This document shows positions 55,136 through 63,984 of a DNA stretch of 64,000 bases, one piece after another. Each line of letters starts with the position of its first letter. The first letter of the stretch is position 1. The stretch is from Clostridiales bacterium (GTDB lineage Bacteria; Bacillota; Clostridia; Saccharofermentanales; Saccharofermentanaceae). Location of the stretch: NCBI GenBank assembly GCA_017961235.1, contig JAGCXQ010000011.1, positions 124,001 through 188,000 on the forward strand, in the 5' to 3' direction. The notes under the pieces are model-generated. The model did not search any database, was not told the origin of the DNA, and saw nothing but the letters and a program-made list of their open reading frames with translations. A program made the translations under genes and the position numbers.

Positions 55136-55663
55136 ATGTTTGTAGTACTTTATTTTGCGGGATTAGTTGCTTTCCTGAAACTTTATGGCGTCGAATTTCT
55201 CAAGGAGCCGAAATCCGCGATTATTTTCTATATAGTAGTCTTTATCGGATTTATCCTTTCTATCGAGGTGAACCGTATCCCCAGGGTGCTCCGCGCAAGA
55301 AAGCAGCTGGCACATCTTTCCGGACGGATCGAAGGCCGGATCACCAGCCATTATGAGGATACATATGATGTCCGGGATGAAGATGGACAGCTTGAAACGA
55401 GATCACATGGTACGGTTATTATGTATGAGTTCGAGGTCGGAGGAAATACATATACCGGAAAAGGGTACGGCTCCTGGTCACGCCAGGACAGAGAGCACCA
55501 GACCATCTGCTATGATCCGGAGCATCCGGAGGATAATCTCCCGCTGGCTGAACTGAACAGCAAGACGAAGACTCATTTTACAGGAACACTGATCTACATG
55601 GGAGTATCGTTTTTGATCCTTGCCGGAATATTCTGGATCCTCTACAAACTTATGGGACACTGA
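55136..55663 (+). CDS. DUF3592-like small membrane protein
   Basis: A 175-residue protein with two N-terminal helices (about residues 1-45), a small beta-rich domain (GRIEGRITSHYE, VIMYEFEVGGNTYTGKG) and a C-terminal helix. This matches the DUF3592 layout. The start MFVVLYF follows GAGGTAGGAATT, 20 bp after the preceding stop, so they are one transcript. Confidence 0.75.
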   Translation: MFVVLYFAGLVAFLKLYGVEFLKEPKSAIIFYIVVFIGFILSIEVNRIPRVLRARKQLAHLSGRIEGRITSHYEDTYDVRDEDGQLETRSHGTVIMYEFEVGGNTYTGKGYGSWSRQDREHQTICYDPEHPEDNLPLAELNSKTKTHFTGTLIYMGVSFLILAGIFWILYKLMGH

Positions 55664-55820
55664 TGCACGATAAATAGAGCCGTGGCCGGAGACTGCTCCG
55701 CGCAAATAACGCCGCGGCAAAGTGTACTTGTTTGCAACATATCCGTAAAGACCATCGTCATATATGTGTAAGGGTTCTTTTCGATATAAAGAACGAGACT
55801 ATCATATGGAGGTGGCAACT

Positions 55821-57428
55821 ATGAAAAAGAAAATAATGGCAGTACTTCTGGCAGGTGCTTTTGTAGTGGCATCAGCGGGGTGCGGCAAAAAAGAAAGATC
55901 GGAAAGTACAAGGCAGGTCAAAGAGCACAATGATGCGATCGACACAGTAATTGCTGAAATAGATCCGATTCTCGGGGATGGTTCCGCTCAGAGGTACGAA
56001 GCGACAGAAGCCTATGAGACGCAGCCCAATATGACGGAAGAGGATCTCAACACAGAAGAATACAACAGGATCGAAGAGAATGGCTTTGTAAAAGTCGCGG
56101 ACGCTCCGCTCTCGACTTTCGCAGCCGATGTAGATACCGGCTCGTACTGTAATCTCCGAAGAATGATCCGCGACGGATGGAGCCTGGATAATGTCAAATC
56201 TGCAATCAGAACGGAAGAGATGATCAACTACTTCGACTATAAGGTCGATAGCGCCGAGGACGTTTTCAGCGTACAGTATTCCGTTGGAGAGTGCCCGTGG
56301 AATGCGGATAACAAGCTTCTGGTCATGACGATGCAGGCCAATGCCGAGATGAATGTCCCGAACGAAGGAAATAACTTCGTTTTCCTGGTCGATTCTTCCG
56401 GATCCATGAACTCGGAAGATAAGCTCCCGCTCGTAAAAGAGAGCTTCAAGCTTCTGGCGCAGAATCTCGGACCGAAAGACCGTGTGTCAGTTGTAACTTA
56501 TGCGGGAAGTTCCGAAACACTTCTTGAGGGTTCAGACAATTATGAGAAGATCTGTGATGCACTCGATAGAATCGATGCCTATGGCGGAACGAATGGTTCC
56601 GGCGGTATCGAAGCAGCATATAAGTGTGCACAGGAGAACTTCGTCAAGAACGGAAACAACCGTGTCATCATCGCATCTGACGGTGACATGAACCTCGGTA
56701 TCACAAGCCAGAGCGGACTTATCGATCTCATTAAAGAGAAAAAGGAATCCGGCGTTTTCCTGACGGTCCTCGGCTATGGTACAGGAAACTACAGCGATGC
56801 CAACATGGAATCCCTCGCAGATGCAGGTAACGGAAATTACTTCTACATCGATTCCCTCGAAGAAGCAGAGAGAGTACTCTGCGAGAAGATGATGCAGACC
56901 ACGGTGACTGTCGCAAAAGACGTCAAGTTCCAGGTCGAGTTCAACCCGGCGGAAGTTGCGGAATACCGCCAGATCGGATATGAGAACAGACGGATGTCGG
57001 CAAGTGATTTTAACGACGATAAGAAAGACGGCGGCGAGATCGGCGCGGGCGCACAGGTAACGGTCTGCTATGAGATCGTTCCGGCAGGCGCAGGAAAAGA
57101 AGGCGGCGGACTGAAGTATCAGGATACGACGCTTTCCGAGCAGGCAGGATCCGGCGAACTCTGCACGGTAGCCGTCAGATACAAGGCTCCGGATTCGGAC
57201 GAGAGCGCCAAGATCGAATACCCGCTCACCGATAACGGCGTCAGCAAGAGAGAAGACTTCAACTTCGTATGCGGCGTGATCGAGGCCTCCATGGTGCTGA
57301 GAAATAGCGATTACAAGGGCAATTCGACACTTGATTCGGCATACCAGCTTGCCAAGTCGGGAGCAGATAACAATCGATACAGAGAAGAGTTCTGTGAGCT
57401 CCTCAATAAGCTCGGCGCGGACGCGTAA
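55821..57428 (+). CDS. von Willebrand A-domain lipoprotein
   Basis: A 535-residue lipoprotein (signal ending VASAGC) of the YfbK-like type. The vWA N-terminal helper domain lies at about residues 75-175, and the vWA domain starts near 180 with the metal-ion site D191-SSGS. A C-terminal domain of DUF3520 type follows. vWA domains bind proteins through a bound metal. The start MKKKIM follows GGAGGTGG. It lies in the block between the two ECF genes. Confidence 0.85.
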   Translation: MKKKIMAVLLAGAFVVASAGCGKKERSESTRQVKEHNDAIDTVIAEIDPILGDGSAQRYEATEAYETQPNMTEEDLNTEEYNRIEENGFVKVADAPLSTFAADVDTGSYCNLRRMIRDGWSLDNVKSAIRTEEMINYFDYKVDSAEDVFSVQYSVGECPWNADNKLLVMTMQANAEMNVPNEGNNFVFLVDSSGSMNSEDKLPLVKESFKLLAQNLGPKDRVSVVTYAGSSETLLEGSDNYEKICDALDRIDAYGGTNGSGGIEAAYKCAQENFVKNGNNRVIIASDGDMNLGITSQSGLIDLIKEKKESGVFLTVLGYGTGNYSDANMESLADAGNGNYFYIDSLEEAERVLCEKMMQTTVTVAKDVKFQVEFNPAEVAEYRQIGYENRRMSASDFNDDKKDGGEIGAGAQVTVCYEIVPAGAGKEGGGLKYQDTTLSEQAGSGELCTVAVRYKAPDSDESAKIEYPLTDNGVSKREDFNFVCGVIEASMVLRNSDYKGNSTLDSAYQLAKSGADNNRYREEFCELLNKLGADA

Positions 57429-57527
57429 GAGCCTGTACGGCATGGTCCGGGCCCCGCGCTGCAGGCTGCTGACCGGTGGCGCAGGATGCGGACCAGCGGC
57501 GGATCACAGATCTATAGCGAATAAAGC

Positions 57528-57566
57528 AGGAGGTCGTCTCAGTGATGAGACGGCCTCCTTTGTTGT
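57528..57566 (+). terminator. Intrinsic terminator of the vWA gene
   Basis: AGGAGG, CGTCTC and their mirror GAGACG, CCTCCT form the stem, followed by TTTGTTGTT. Confidence 0.75.
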
Positions 57567-57591
57567 TGCGGAAAAAAGGAGAGCGTATCGC

Positions 57592-58041
57592 TTACTTCTC
57601 GCAGAACTTCTTATATGCGGCATCGATGATTGGCTCGAGCTTCAGATAGTCATCCCACGAAAAACCGGCGGCCAATACCTTCTCGCGAAGGACCTCGCCG
57701 TAATCATGCAGATACTGGTGTTCGTAGTAGTCTTCTATGAAAGGAAGAGCCTCTTCAGAAATATCTTCATCAGTGAATACCATGTCGCAATATGTGCTGA
57801 GGATATACATTCCCGTTTTCTTCTGATCCTTCACGTCCTGAAGATCCGCTTCCTCTTCTTCATCCTCGTGATGGATCTCTCCGAGCAGATCGTGCCGGAT
57901 CAGCCAGGTAATAAAGAAGGCAATGTGGTTGCCGGCATACTCCCAGATAACTTCTTCGTCAGCATCTGTTAGTGTGTCCGGTGTTTTACCGGTCTGCTCA
58001 CAATACTCTTGAACCAATCGGGTTGTGTTTCTATTAATCAT
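57592..58041 (-). CDS. Small acidic soluble protein (unknown function)
   Basis: A 149-residue protein without a family that I recognise, opening MINRNTTRLVQEYCEQ, with an acidic loop (HEDEEEEADLQD) and several aromatic residues near the end. The start overlaps the previous gene's stop by 8 bases, indicating coupling. A longer upstream reading would run through the neighbouring gene. Confidence 0.6.
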   Translation of the reverse strand: MINRNTTRLVQEYCEQTGKTPDTLTDADEEVIWEYAGNHIAFFITWLIRHDLLGEIHHEDEEEEADLQDVKDQKKTGMYILSTYCDMVFTDEDISEEALPFIEDYYEHQYLHDYGEVLREKVLAAGFSWDDYLKLEPIIDAAYKKFCEK

Positions 58042-58792
58042 CCCAAAAGTACTCGTTAAAATCTTCTTTGCTCCATTTCCCGGTTTTCGAATCATATTTC
58101 TGCCGGTGTTCCCGGGTGATGTCATAGTTGAATTCTTCCTCGTAGTACAAGCTGATATCTCCATCATTGAAGTCAATATCTCTTCCCAGAATGGAGACGA
58201 AGCCTCTTCCGGAATAATTCTTCGGCTCTTTCTCGATCTCTTTCTTTTTCTCTTCGGAATAGAAGATCTTTACGATACATATCCGGTCCTTTCCAGAGAC
58301 AGTCGTTGCCCAGCCGTCAGTGTGGCTGTCTTTAAATTCTCTGGCCACGTTTTCCTTATATTGATCTTCCTTCCAGCTTCCCTCTGTCCATTCGGGATTT
58401 CTGTCGAAGTTATATAGAGTGTCGATCGAATCGAAAGTCTCCTGATCGAAATACATGATGACCGTATTCTCATAAACATAGATCTCTTTCAGCCCGAACA
58501 TGTTGTCCGCCGGACACGAATAGTGTTCGATCAGTTTCTCGTCTTTCTCCGGGAGAAAAGTAAAGTCGTCCGGAACAGCGTGGAGGTTGGCTTTAAATGT
58601 GGATTCGTCCGCGAGGATCGGGACGGGTTTCGTTGCTTCCGCTTTCCTTTCCTCGACCGGAATCGTATATGTGGTGAAAGAGTCTTCTTCCGGAAAAGCA
58701 CTTTTCTTCTTATTCTTGCATCCTGTTACACTAGGCAGTGTACATGCGGCCACAGAAACTAACGCTATCCATCTAACAACTGGCTTTTTCAT
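58034..58792 (-). CDS. Lipoprotein of unknown function
   Basis: A 252-residue lipoprotein (MKKPVVRWIALVSVAACTLP start, lipobox VTGC). The outside domain is acidic and Tyr/Phe-rich; I do not recognise it. AGGAGGGATTG precedes the start. It overlaps the following small gene by 8 bases, and the two are transcribed away from the second ECF gene. Confidence 0.65.
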   Translation of the reverse strand: MKKPVVRWIALVSVAACTLPSVTGCKNKKKSAFPEEDSFTTYTIPVEERKAEATKPVPILADESTFKANLHAVPDDFTFLPEKDEKLIEHYSCPADNMFGLKEIYVYENTVIMYFDQETFDSIDTLYNFDRNPEWTEGSWKEDQYKENVAREFKDSHTDGWATTVSGKDRICIVKIFYSEEKKKEIEKEPKNYSGRGFVSILGRDIDFNDGDISLYYEEEFNYDITREHRQKYDSKTGKWSKEDFNEYFWDD

Positions 58793-59037
58793 ATGACAAT
58801 CCCTCCTATATACATATGACGATACTTCAGAAGAGTATGTTGCACCGCATAGCTGATACTTAAAGAATATCACACGTTCAGAACATGTGTGGTATGCTGC
58901 GAAGATGTTCGGACTTGAAGCACACGAATAAAATGGGTATTGGAGAGCCGTGTCCAAGTTATATACAGCTTCTTGACAGGACGGCCTTCTGCGTATTTTC
59001 ATAAATATAGAAAAATTTTTTCTCGTACCTGCGAAGA

Positions 59038-59075
59038 AATTTCCATTGTCATGTGTCTATAGGATAGATGCGGAC
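59038..59075 (+). promoter_or_regulatory. ECF-type promoter element before the second sigma gene
   Basis: AATTTCC (59038-59044) and TAGATGCGGAC (59065-59075) stand 27 bases apart, start to start; in the mirrored element at 53646 and 53674 the distance is 28. The rest of the 300-bp divergent gap (58793-59092) shows nothing else that I can support. Confidence 0.45.
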
Positions 59076-59092
59076 ATAAGGAGGCAGAAGAA

Positions 59093-60670
59093 ATGGATAG
59101 AAAAGAACTTGAAAAGATCTACAATGAAGCCTATCGTGCGGTGTACTGGACGGCATTTTCTCTTCTGAAGAATGAAGACGATGCGCAGGACATCGTGCAG
59201 GATACGTTTGTTGCCCTGATCAACTCGTATGACAGCATTCAGGATAAAAGCAAGATCGTACCGTGGCTGAAGAAGGTCGCCGCCAACAAGTCCCTGAATC
59301 GTCTCACGAGGACGAAGACGGACAATGTGGAGGACGAGTTCTTTGATACAGTCGAAACCGTTCCCGAGGATTTCCTCCCGGATTCGCTCGTTGAGTCGGA
59401 AGAGACGAGGAAGATCATCATGGATATCATCAACAATTCTTTGTCGGAAGATACCCGGATGACGCTGATCCTCTTCTACTTTGACGAGATGAGCACCAAA
59501 GAAGTTGCCGAGGCTCTCGGGATCCCGGAAGGGACCGTTTCGCGGCGCATCCATTCTGCCAAGAAGAAAATCAAGAAGGAGGTCGAGAAATATGAAGAAG
59601 AGAACGACACGAAGCTATTTATGGTCGTACCATTCTTAACGCAATTGTTTGAGAAAGAAGCCGAACAGGTGCCATTTAAACCTATTCCGGCATCACTTTT
59701 GAATCTGTCCGCGTCTACGGGGGCTGCAGAAGCAGCCGGGTCTGAAATTGCCTCACAGGCATTAAAGAAAGGGACAGAGGTTATGCTTAAGAAAATCATT
59801 ATTACCAGTGTATCTGTAGTTTTAGTAGGCGCGGCCACAGCCGGGATCATCTATTTCGCAACGAGAAAAAATGAGAAAAACGATGCAAAAAAACGTGCCG
59901 GAAAGAATGAAGAAAACGAGATCACAGCGATCGATCCGGATGCCGAGGATACAGGCCTGAACGGCGAAGATCCATCCGGCGCGAAAAGCACTTCTGACGC
60001 GGCGGGAACAAAAGGATCCACAGAAGCCGCCACGGAATCAACTACCGAAGCTGCCACAGAAGATACTACAGCTGCTCCGACAGAAACAGAGGAGGTCGAA
60101 TCTGTATATGACCTCAGCGGAATGTCTGCAGAAGAGATCGCAGATCTTTGCGATGGCCTGACTACCAGAAAGATCCCGAAGGTCGGAGATACATTAGAAG
60201 ACGTACAGAAAACGTACTTTGATGTTAGGCCCTGGCGCTTCACCGGAGCTACTTTGCTCGAAGGAAGATACAGCAAGTCCGACAAAAGCAACGTTAATGT
60301 CATCTTTGTAAGTGGTGTATATAACGACGGATATCCGAAAAACGGCGGACCTCACATCGATAAGGTCGATTATTTCGGAACAGGTCTCGTCATCGATATC
60401 TGTGATACAGAGTTGGCCGATGAATTTATCGAGATCATGAAGCAGAGACATCCCGTTATTGAGCAGAAGCCGGACGGGTCCTGGAAATCTGATGATTTTG
60501 TTGTCGGCCTCACCCCGGTCGACTTCTTCGATAGGAGTAAGGGTACTCACTTCCAGATCGCATACGGCGAAAAGAGCACCTGGTATGAGTCGGTCGCTGG
60601 AATCTTCGGATTCGGATATAACATCACGACGGGAGATCCTACAGAAGAAACGGCTGCGGATTCGAATTGA
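59093..60670 (+). CDS. Membrane-tethered ECF sigma factor 2
   Basis: A 525-residue paralogue of the sigma factor at 51984-53513. Region 2 (DAQDIVQDTFV) and region 4 (MSTKEVAEALGIPEGTVSRR) are more standard than in the first copy. The conserved stretch DFLPDSLVES is at about residue 93. The transmembrane helix is at about 234-256, a Thr/Glu-rich linker lies near 310-345, and a distinct outside domain follows. The first 190 residues are much more similar than the C-terminal domains, so each copy may read a different outside signal. AAGGAGG precedes the start. Confidence 0.83.
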   Translation: MDRKELEKIYNEAYRAVYWTAFSLLKNEDDAQDIVQDTFVALINSYDSIQDKSKIVPWLKKVAANKSLNRLTRTKTDNVEDEFFDTVETVPEDFLPDSLVESEETRKIIMDIINNSLSEDTRMTLILFYFDEMSTKEVAEALGIPEGTVSRRIHSAKKKIKKEVEKYEEENDTKLFMVVPFLTQLFEKEAEQVPFKPIPASLLNLSASTGAAEAAGSEIASQALKKGTEVMLKKIIITSVSVVLVGAATAGIIYFATRKNEKNDAKKRAGKNEENEITAIDPDAEDTGLNGEDPSGAKSTSDAAGTKGSTEAATESTTEAATEDTTAAPTETEEVESVYDLSGMSAEEIADLCDGLTTRKIPKVGDTLEDVQKTYFDVRPWRFTGATLLEGRYSKSDKSNVNVIFVSGVYNDGYPKNGGPHIDKVDYFGTGLVIDICDTELADEFIEIMKQRHPVIEQKPDGSWKSDDFVVGLTPVDFFDRSKGTHFQIAYGEKSTWYESVAGIFGFGYNITTGDPTEETAADSN

Positions 60671-60692
60671 AGTGCTTTTCCATATGAATAAG

Positions 60693-60729
60693 AGGACCCC
60701 GAAACTATCGCGGTATCGGGGTCCTTTCT
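60693..60729 (+). terminator. Intrinsic terminator of the second ECF gene
   Basis: AGGACCCCGA pairs with TCGGGGTCCT, followed by TTCTTAG. An AGTGCTTTT word begins immediately after the stop codon (60671). Confidence 0.85.
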
Positions 60730-60813
60730 TAGTTCTAGGAGAACTCATTTACGTCTTTTCATCGAACAACGTTGACAGATGATCACCTTGGATATAAACT
60801 ACTCATAAGTATA

Positions 60814-60827
60814 ATACTCATGAGTAT
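60814..60827. promoter_or_regulatory. Perfect palindrome before the AAA ATPase gene
   Basis: ATACTCATGAGTAT is an exact 14-bp palindrome, preceded by a partner copy ACTCATAAGTAT (60801-60812) and ending only 18 bp before the start codon. A tandem operator pair is likely, overlapping the promoter. Confidence 0.55.
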
Positions 60828-60844
60828 AAAAAGGAGGAGCGGGA

Positions 60845-62236
60845 ATGTTTGGACGGATCAATGAACTAGATTATCTCAATTCTTTATATAGCAGCGATCG
60901 ATTTGAATTTCTCGTCATGTACGGTAGACGGAGAGTTGGCAAGACAACTCTTCTTCAGGAGTTTGCAAAAGATAAAGAAGTGATATTCTATCCTGCTCAG
61001 GAGAAGAATGATTCCCTAAATCTCAGTGATTTTTCGAGGATGATTCAACTGAAATTGGACGGTATGTTTATCTCCCCTTTTGAAGGATGGAAGGAAGCAT
61101 TTGAGTATATTGACAGGAAGGTGAGTCGTCGTATGGCAATTATAATCGATGAATTCCCTTTCATCGCGGAAGAGAATCCTACGGTTAAATCGATTCTTCA
61201 GCATGCTATCGACCATATGTGGAAGAATAATAAGAATATCTTCCTGATACTGTGCGGATCTTCAGTTAGCTTTATGGAAACAGATGTTATGGGTAGGAAG
61301 AGTCCGCTACATGATCGGCAGACATCTGCATTAGAGATCAGACCCTTTGATTATCTTGACAGCAGTCTCTTCTATCCTCGATATACAAATGTGGAGAAGA
61401 TAATCGCATATGGAATCCTCGGAGGTGTGCCCAGGTATCTGGAAGCCTTTGATGACAGCCTGACTTTGGAGCAGAATATTGCATCCAAGATTATCCGAAG
61501 AGGAGCATATCTTAATGAGGAGCCGACCAACCTTCTGAAAGCCGAGCTTCGCGATCCGAACGTTTACAACAGTATTTTGAGTGCGATAGCGAATGGTAGA
61601 AATAAGGTGCAGGAGATCTCTGATTATATTCATGAAGAGAATACCAAAGTATCAAAGTACCTGGTTGTACTGCAAACGATGAGACTTGTTGAGAAAAGCA
61701 TTCCCTGTGGAGAGAGTACAAGTACCCGCAAGGGAATTTATCGGCTCACCGACAACTTCTTCCGATTCTGGTTCAGGTATGAATTCACAAATAACGTGTA
61801 TTACGAGATGTTAGGTGCAGATAAAGCATCCGTCGAAATAGTAGACAGCATATCGGATTATATGGGAGATGCCTTTGAAGGGGTATGTATGGAATATATG
61901 ATCAGAAAGGGGAAAGAAGGCAAACTGCCGTTTGTTCCCTATAAAATCGGAAAATGGTGGGGGAATAATCCGTATATCAAGGCACAGGATGATGTAGATA
62001 TACTCATGATAGACAGGAGTGGCAAGAAGGGTATTTTTGTAGAATGCAAGTTTACTTCTGACAAGATGCCTCACAAAGAGTATGAAGATCTGAAAAATGC
62101 AATGGAAGCATTTCCTGAGATAAGAGAACGCTATATGTATTTTATCAGCAAATCCGGATACGATCAGTCGGTGATTCGCCATGCAAAGGAAGATGGCGCG
62201 ATCCTTCTGAACCTAGATGATCTGTTCAAAGACTGA
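60845..62236 (+). CDS. AAA ATPase with C-terminal DUF234/nuclease-like domain
   Basis: A 463-residue protein of the archaeal-ATPase/DUF234 family: MFGRINELDYL start, Walker A GRRRVGKTT (about residues 27-35), Walker B IIIDEFPF and a C-terminal VDILMIDRSGKKGIFVECKF block with the D...ECK pattern of a PD-(D/E)XK nuclease fold. These proteins are common but poorly understood, and some act in defence or mobile-element contexts. The gene is more AT-rich than its surroundings, consistent with horizontal transfer. Confidence 0.8.
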   Translation: MFGRINELDYLNSLYSSDRFEFLVMYGRRRVGKTTLLQEFAKDKEVIFYPAQEKNDSLNLSDFSRMIQLKLDGMFISPFEGWKEAFEYIDRKVSRRMAIIIDEFPFIAEENPTVKSILQHAIDHMWKNNKNIFLILCGSSVSFMETDVMGRKSPLHDRQTSALEIRPFDYLDSSLFYPRYTNVEKIIAYGILGGVPRYLEAFDDSLTLEQNIASKIIRRGAYLNEEPTNLLKAELRDPNVYNSILSAIANGRNKVQEISDYIHEENTKVSKYLVVLQTMRLVEKSIPCGESTSTRKGIYRLTDNFFRFWFRYEFTNNVYYEMLGADKASVEIVDSISDYMGDAFEGVCMEYMIRKGKEGKLPFVPYKIGKWWGNNPYIKAQDDVDILMIDRSGKKGIFVECKFTSDKMPHKEYEDLKNAMEAFPEIRERYMYFISKSGYDQSVIRHAKEDGAILLNLDDLFKD

Positions 62237-62304
62237 AAATTCTTGTAAGAGAATCCGAATGCCGGAAATCAAAATCTGCCAATTCGAAACATAAGGGAAA
62301 TGCG

Positions 62305-62354
62305 TTGACAGTGCCTCTTTGCGGTGCTACCATGTAGATAAACTACAAATGTAT
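62305..62354 (+). promoter_or_regulatory. BlaI-operon promoter with two operators
   Basis: TTGACA (62305-62310), 17 bp, then TACCAT (62328-62333). CTAC-CAT-GTAG (62327-62337) covers the -10, and CTACAAATGTA (62343-62353) follows it. Both are palindromes of the BlaI/MecI type. Confidence 0.75.
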
Positions 62355-62374
62355 TTTATGAGACGGGAGAGCAT

Positions 62375-62761
62375 ATGAGCAGTAAGGAAATCAAGAAACT
62401 TCCGGATGCGGAATTTGAGATCATGCGGGCGATCTGGAGGTGCAGTGAGCCGGTGACTTCGCCGATCCTTACAGAGAAACTCCGGCTCGCTCTTCCCGAG
62501 AAGGACTGGAAGCAGCAGACCGTCATGACGATGCTGGTCCGTCTGGAAAAGAAAGCATTTCTCCGTTCGGAGAAAAATGGTAAAGAGAGATACTATTCTC
62601 CGGCGGTGTCCGAAGAAGAGTATATGCAGGTCGAAGCGAGAAGCCTCCGCCAGCGCTTCGGAGGAGCTCGTGTCACAGGATTGGTAAAGTCACTTTGCGA
62701 TGGCGGAGATCTCTCGGAAGAAGAGATCTCGGACTTGAAAAAATGGCTCGATGAGCAGTAA
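62375..62761 (+). CDS. BlaI/MecI-family repressor
   Basis: A 128-residue winged-helix repressor of the BlaI/MecI/CopY family: LPDAEFEIMRAIWRCSEPV start, the QTVMTMLVRLEKKAFLRSEK recognition region, and a helical C-terminal dimer domain. It should repress its own operon through the two operator-like palindromes upstream, and possibly another gene just beyond the window edge. GGGAGAGC precedes the start. The next gene encodes a matching M56 peptidase. Confidence 0.93.
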   Translation: MSSKEIKKLPDAEFEIMRAIWRCSEPVTSPILTEKLRLALPEKDWKQQTVMTMLVRLEKKAFLRSEKNGKERYYSPAVSEEEYMQVEARSLRQRFGGARVTGLVKSLCDGGDLSEEEISDLKKWLDEQ

Positions 62762-62769
62762 GGAGAAGC

Positions 62770-63960
62770 ATGGGAAATCTTTTCCAGACGATCGTTCTAA
62801 ACTCGCTGAATATGACATTGGTCGCACTGCTTCTGATGATCATTCTTCGCGCGCTTAAGAATATCCAGTCTCCGAAGATCCGGTATTATTCCTGGCTGAT
62901 CGTACTTCTCGGATTTCTCATCCCTGTTCGATTCTCGTTCGGTTACACACTGTTTCATGTTTCAAATGCATCCGAAGCACCGGCGGTAACGATCGGGGCA
63001 GGTACGACTGTGATAAAAGCTGCGGAAGCAGGGCTTTCGTGGAATACGATCATGACCATACTGTTTGTGATCTGGATACTCGGCGCGGGCGTGTATGCCG
63101 CAGTATCTGTTATCCGTTTTTTCAGATGGAAAAGAACTATTCTGAGACTATCTTCGACATCTCCTTACTATGATGCATTTGTTTCTTCTTTCGCGGAAGA
63201 GATGGAGATCGGTCCGGTGGAAGTCCGTATATCGGATGCGGTATCTTCCCCCATGTTGATCGGTCTTTTCACCCCGACCATTTTGCTTCCGATCCGTCAC
63301 TATGAATACGATGAATTAAGACTGATCATCAAGCACGAACTGACGCATTATCTCCACAGGGATCTCTGGTTCAAACTTCTTTTGATCCTCTGCCGGGCCG
63401 TGCACTGGTTTAATCCGTTTATGGTGCTTTTCGCCAGGTCGATCGAGCAGGAATGCGAATACTACTGCGATATGTCGGTCATGGAAAATGAGCCGGAGAA
63501 GATGCGGAAGGTCTACTGCAACTCGATCGTAAATACATTGGCGGATCAGGTGAGAAGAAACGGACGGGAGATGCGGCCGGTTCTGGCAACGAGTTTCTAT
63601 TCGCCGAAATCCGGACTTAAGCACCGCTTCTCCATGGTGCTTCGGGGAAAGACGAGAAAGGTCATAGGTGTCCTTATCCTGGCGGGGATGCTGACAGTCG
63701 TGTCTGGTTTTGTACTGGGCGAAAAGAGCGGAAAAGAAGCTTCCGGAGTCAGCAGCAAGATCCACCAAGTGGATGTGATTGAATCTTCTGAAGAATACGA
63801 AACGAATACGGAATGGTCCGAGCAGGAAGTGGAAGAAACAACATACTACGAGGAATATACCACATGGGTCGAAGATGAGGATCAGGTGGAATCGTCTGCC
63901 TATGCGAATGATGACGATTGGGTAGAAGAAACGTACTGGGAAGAAACAACGGCTACATGA
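62770..63960 (+). CDS. BlaR1/MecR1-like M56 membrane metallopeptidase
   Basis: A 396-residue protein with about four transmembrane helices and the zinc-protease motif HELTH (near residue 190), with the later ECEYYCD as third ligand. It lacks the large penicillin-binding sensor domain of BlaR1. Instead a short acidic, Tyr/Trp-rich tail of about 60 residues follows the last helix. It should cleave the BlaI-like repressor in response to a signal other than beta-lactams. The start lies 8 bp after the repressor stop. Confidence 0.88.
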   Translation: MGNLFQTIVLNSLNMTLVALLLMIILRALKNIQSPKIRYYSWLIVLLGFLIPVRFSFGYTLFHVSNASEAPAVTIGAGTTVIKAAEAGLSWNTIMTILFVIWILGAGVYAAVSVIRFFRWKRTILRLSSTSPYYDAFVSSFAEEMEIGPVEVRISDAVSSPMLIGLFTPTILLPIRHYEYDELRLIIKHELTHYLHRDLWFKLLLILCRAVHWFNPFMVLFARSIEQECEYYCDMSVMENEPEKMRKVYCNSIVNTLADQVRRNGREMRPVLATSFYSPKSGLKHRFSMVLRGKTRKVIGVLILAGMLTVVSGFVLGEKSGKEASGVSSKIHQVDVIESSEEYETNTEWSEQEVEETTYYEEYTTWVEDEDQVESSAYANDDDWVEETYWEETTAT

Positions 63961-63984
63961 TGCGTGTGTTTTTTTACTCTCGTT

